Source: Mycobacterium arosiense ATCC BAA-1401 = DSM 45069 (GTDB lineage: Bacteria > Actinomycetota > Actinomycetes > Mycobacteriales > Mycobacteriaceae). Taken from it: a DNA stretch of 35,802 bases. The stretch covers positions 1 through 35,802 of the forward strand of contig NZ_MVHG01000051.1 of assembly GCF_002086125.1 (NCBI RefSeq), in the 5' to 3' direction. Within the stretch, counting starts at the first letter, position 1, and each line of letters begins with the position of its first letter. This document shows positions 33,728-35,802 of the stretch, in pieces. The translations under genes and the position numbers were made by a program. The notes below the pieces were generated by a model. It had not been told where the DNA came from, searched no databases, and saw only the letters and a list, made by a program, of their open reading frames with translations.

Positions 33728-34822
33728 TCAGCCGCCCGGCGGGACGTACTTACCGGACCAGTCGAGGTAGCCGGACCCGGGACGAAGGATCGGCGTAGAT
33801 GGCCCCGGGCAGGCTCGGTTGACTGCCTTTCCGCACGTGTTGCCAAGAAAATAGGATCGCTGCTTGACGTCGTTTGGGTACTCTCGCGAGTGCAGAGCGA
33901 TCAACGACACCGGGAGGTGGTACACGAGGATAAAGCACACATGTGCCGCCCCGATGACGGCCAGCGTGCGTATCCCGATGCGGCGCCACCCCGCCCGGAA
34001 CGCCCAAGCACCGCGCTCGGCGACGGTCTCCCCGTGATCGTTGACAAAGTAGGCCAGGATGCCCGGTACGGCGAAGAACAGCCCGCCATGGAAGAGCTCC
34101 ACGAATGGATAAGAAGCGTACGAGTTTCCGTACAGGAGTGGCCACGGGCCTCCGGCCAGCGAGTAGACGCCAAGCGGCTGCAAAATCATTTCCAGAACTA
34201 CCTCGAAGGCCGTGCACGACAGGATGCCGATGACCACCAAGCTCACAGAGCCCAATGCCGGGAAGCGACGATGCGCTCTGCGCATGCTCGTGGAACCCAG
34301 CCAAGCGACCAGAGGGATCATGACGATGTAAGCGGCGAACCCGAAGAATGGGAACGCCTGACCGGCGCCGGCAGTGTTAGGGGAGAGCGTGAACGGGAGC
34401 TCAGATAGGACTGAGCCGCGATTAAACAGGTAGCTGTTGTAATTGAACCATTGCTGGGTCGCCGCCGAGACCCCATCCCATGGCGCGGCCAGCAAGCCGA
34501 CGATCACGTATATCCCGTATATGGTCACCTTGCGCTCGCGAATCCAGGGCCGGACCAGGAGCCAATACACGACGGCCAACGCGGCCACCACGCCGACGAT
34601 CTGCAAGACATCGAGCGTCGTCCGCATCCAGGTCGGCGGCTCGTCGGGGCCAACCGGAACGCGTTGGAAGTTAGGGCCGGTGAACCACTTCACCACGGCA
34701 TAGACCTCGGCGGCCACCAGGACGGCCCCGACGACGGCCCAAAGGCGCACCGGGGATGCGGTTCGGGTGCCGTGCGACGTTCTCGATGGGGTGGGGGTCG
34801 CGATCGGCTGTACCTGGACCAT
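33728..34822 (-). CDS. Spirocyclase AveC-like family membrane protein (copy 4)
   Basis: A 364-residue polytopic protein, closest to copy 1. Membrane segments lie at about 27-46, 68-90, 102-114, 158-175, 190-206, 243-260 and 285-303. Motifs are GPNFQRVPVGPDEPP (49-63), WIRERKVTIYG (93-103), WFNYNSYLFNRGS (125-137), the acidic FEVVLE (206-211), YPFVE (238-242), VNDHGETVAERG (260-271), tail cysteines Cys330 and Cys338, and the end SGYLDWSGKYVPPGG. The frame is open to 34888, but AAGGAGG before the ATG at 34822 settles the start. It heads an operon with two other membrane protein genes, the only copy with such partners. Function unknown. Confidence 0.85.
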   Translation of the reverse strand: MVQVQPIATPTPSRTSHGTRTASPVRLWAVVGAVLVAAEVYAVVKWFTGPNFQRVPVGPDEPPTWMRTTLDVLQIVGVVAALAVVYWLLVRPWIRERKVTIYGIYVIVGLLAAPWDGVSAATQQWFNYNSYLFNRGSVLSELPFTLSPNTAGAGQAFPFFGFAAYIVMIPLVAWLGSTSMRRAHRRFPALGSVSLVVIGILSCTAFEVVLEMILQPLGVYSLAGGPWPLLYGNSYASYPFVELFHGGLFFAVPGILAYFVNDHGETVAERGAWAFRAGWRRIGIRTLAVIGAAHVCFILVYHLPVSLIALHSREYPNDVKQRSYFLGNTCGKAVNRACPGPSTPILRPGSGYLDWSGKYVPPGG

Positions 34823-35125
34823 CGCAGTGCCTCCTTTTCGGCCGCAGCGAGAGTGCGGGCTTGCTCTCTGGCGCGACGTCTTAAGCATCGACTATATGCG
34901 CACCTTACAAAAGTGGAATATATTTCTCTAGAGTATTTCGGATCGGGTTAGGGATCGATGCCTGGCGCAGTGGCGCTTCGGCGCCCCTCGGGCAGTCAGT
35001 GAGATAACGGAGTCTGATAGGCACGATTCCCGCCGCACCAACCGACTCCCGAAGGGCGATACCGGTGAACATAGCGCCTAGTCCGGCACTCACTACTGCC
35101 TGACCCGGCCCTAGAAGTACTTGGC
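34823..35125. other. Intergenic region upstream of two diverging units
   Basis: The region holds an AT-rich segment near 34895-34945 (AATATATT and the 8-nt palindrome CTCTAGAG at 34927-34934) that could be the promoter for the minus-strand AveC-like copy 4 operon. The remainder, to the start of the broken gene at 35126, has no recognised gene. Confidence 0.35.
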
Positions 35126-35802
35126 ATGACTATCTCAACTGAGAAGATCTCATTGGTGCGGCCATTAGCGACGGTTGTCTTTCTCGCCGGCATGTTTGCC
35201 GGCCGGGCTGATTCCACCGCCATCCCCGTCGCAGAGCGCCGTGGATCTCGCGGCGTTCTACGACGGCCGCCCGCACCAGATCCAGGTCGGCCTGATTATC
35301 GCGCTGTGCGGCGCTGCGCTGTGGTTCCCTGGCTCGCCAAGCTTGCGGCAGCCCTGAAAGACATCGCCGGCCTTGGATCAGTGGTCGGCTACACCCAGTT
35401 GGTGTTCGGGGTCTTCTTCGCCTTCGGCGCATTTGTTCCGCTAATTTTCTTGGGGCCGCGGTCTTTCGCGGTGACCGACCACCTGCCGAGGTGCAGGTGG
35501 AGCGATGGAGGTTAGCTGGTTTTCGCCGGCTTCGTCTACCACATTCGTCGTGGAGTTGTTGCTGTGTGCGCTGACCATTGCTTCGGATGCCCGGGCACGC
35601 CCGACCTTTCCCAAGTGGGTCGTCCACTGCGATGTGCTGCTTGCGGCCGCCAACCTTGTACCCGCCTTCGCGCTTGCAGACAAGTCGGGACCGTTCGCGT
35701 GGGACTGCGTCGTCTCGTATGGGATTGGCCTGACCCCGATCGGTTGATCCATGGCCTATGAGAGTCTTGCGGCCCACGACGTGGGCAGGAAGGCTCGACA
35801 AG
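35126..35802 (+). pseudogene. Multiply frameshifted membrane protein gene, runs off the window
   Basis: One polypeptide can be followed through successive frames. MTISTEKISLVRPLATVVFL continues one frame over as AGLIPPPSPSQSAVDLAAFY and HQIQVGLIIALCGAALWFP. It returns to the first frame as WLAKLAAALKDIAGLGSVVG and VFGVFFAFGAFVPLIFLG, then GAAVFRGDRPPAEVQV in another, then FVVELLLCALTIASDARAR to VVSYGIGLTP, and finally MAYESLAAHDVGRKARQ at the edge. At least four shifts are needed. The pieces look like a four-to-six-span membrane protein of about 225 residues with a GC-rich codon pattern throughout. No function is assigned. Because it lies at the window end, sequencing or assembly error is possible, but the other genes are clean. 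Confidence 0.72.

Overview
The window reads as a chromosomal catabolic region of a high-GC actinobacterium, most likely a mycobacterium or close relative (inference). The grounds are paired acyl-CoA dehydrogenase genes, an SCP-x-type thiolase beside a DUF35 protein, an F420-type luciferase-like oxidoreductase, frequent GTG starts, 4-nt start/stop overlaps, and several members of the spirocyclase AveC-like membrane family. No rRNA, tRNA, CRISPR array, intact insertion sequence or transcriptional regulator was seen.

Positions 223-25273 hold CoA-dependent catabolic genes in blocks facing away from shared AT-rich promoter regions. Block 1 (minus, 5967 to 223) has an acyl-CoA dehydrogenase beta/alpha pair, a crotonase, a fused HMG-CoA-synthase-like/DUF35 protein and an SCP-x-like thiolase. 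Block 2 (plus, 6057-8715) has a Rieske oxygenase and an acyl-CoA ligase. Block 3 (minus, 11658 to 9305) is a second dehydrogenase pair. Block 4 (plus, 11825-19248) has an amidohydrolase, a second CoA ligase, a P450, a short-chain dehydrogenase, an aldehyde dehydrogenase and an SCP2 protein. Block 5 (minus, 21519 to 19547) has a crotonase and a luciferase-like oxidoreductase. Block 6 (plus, 21599-25273) has a crotonase, a GMC oxidoreductase and a second thiolase. Together they supply oxygenation, alcohol/aldehyde oxidation, CoA activation, dehydrogenation, hydration and thiolysis, as expected for a bulky alicyclic, isoprenoid or steroid-like substrate. The substrate itself cannot be read from the sequence.

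Positions 25428-34822 differ in character: four intact AveC-like multispanning membrane proteins (25948, 27386, 31152, 33728), a phytoene-desaturase-like flavoprotein, a small unknown gene and two other small membrane proteins. A fifth AveC-like copy (25481-25807) is an internally deleted, frameshifted pseudogene. A sixth survives only as a 25-codon scrap at 8894-8971 inside the catabolic region. The right edge (35126-35802) is an unrelated membrane-protein gene broken by several frameshifts.

The most interesting signals are the AveC-like paralogue cluster with conserved membrane carboxylates and a conserved C-terminal cysteine pair, the HMG-CoA-synthase-like/DUF35 fusion with no catalytic cysteine, and a 9-nt AT-rich motif repeated in four promoter regions.
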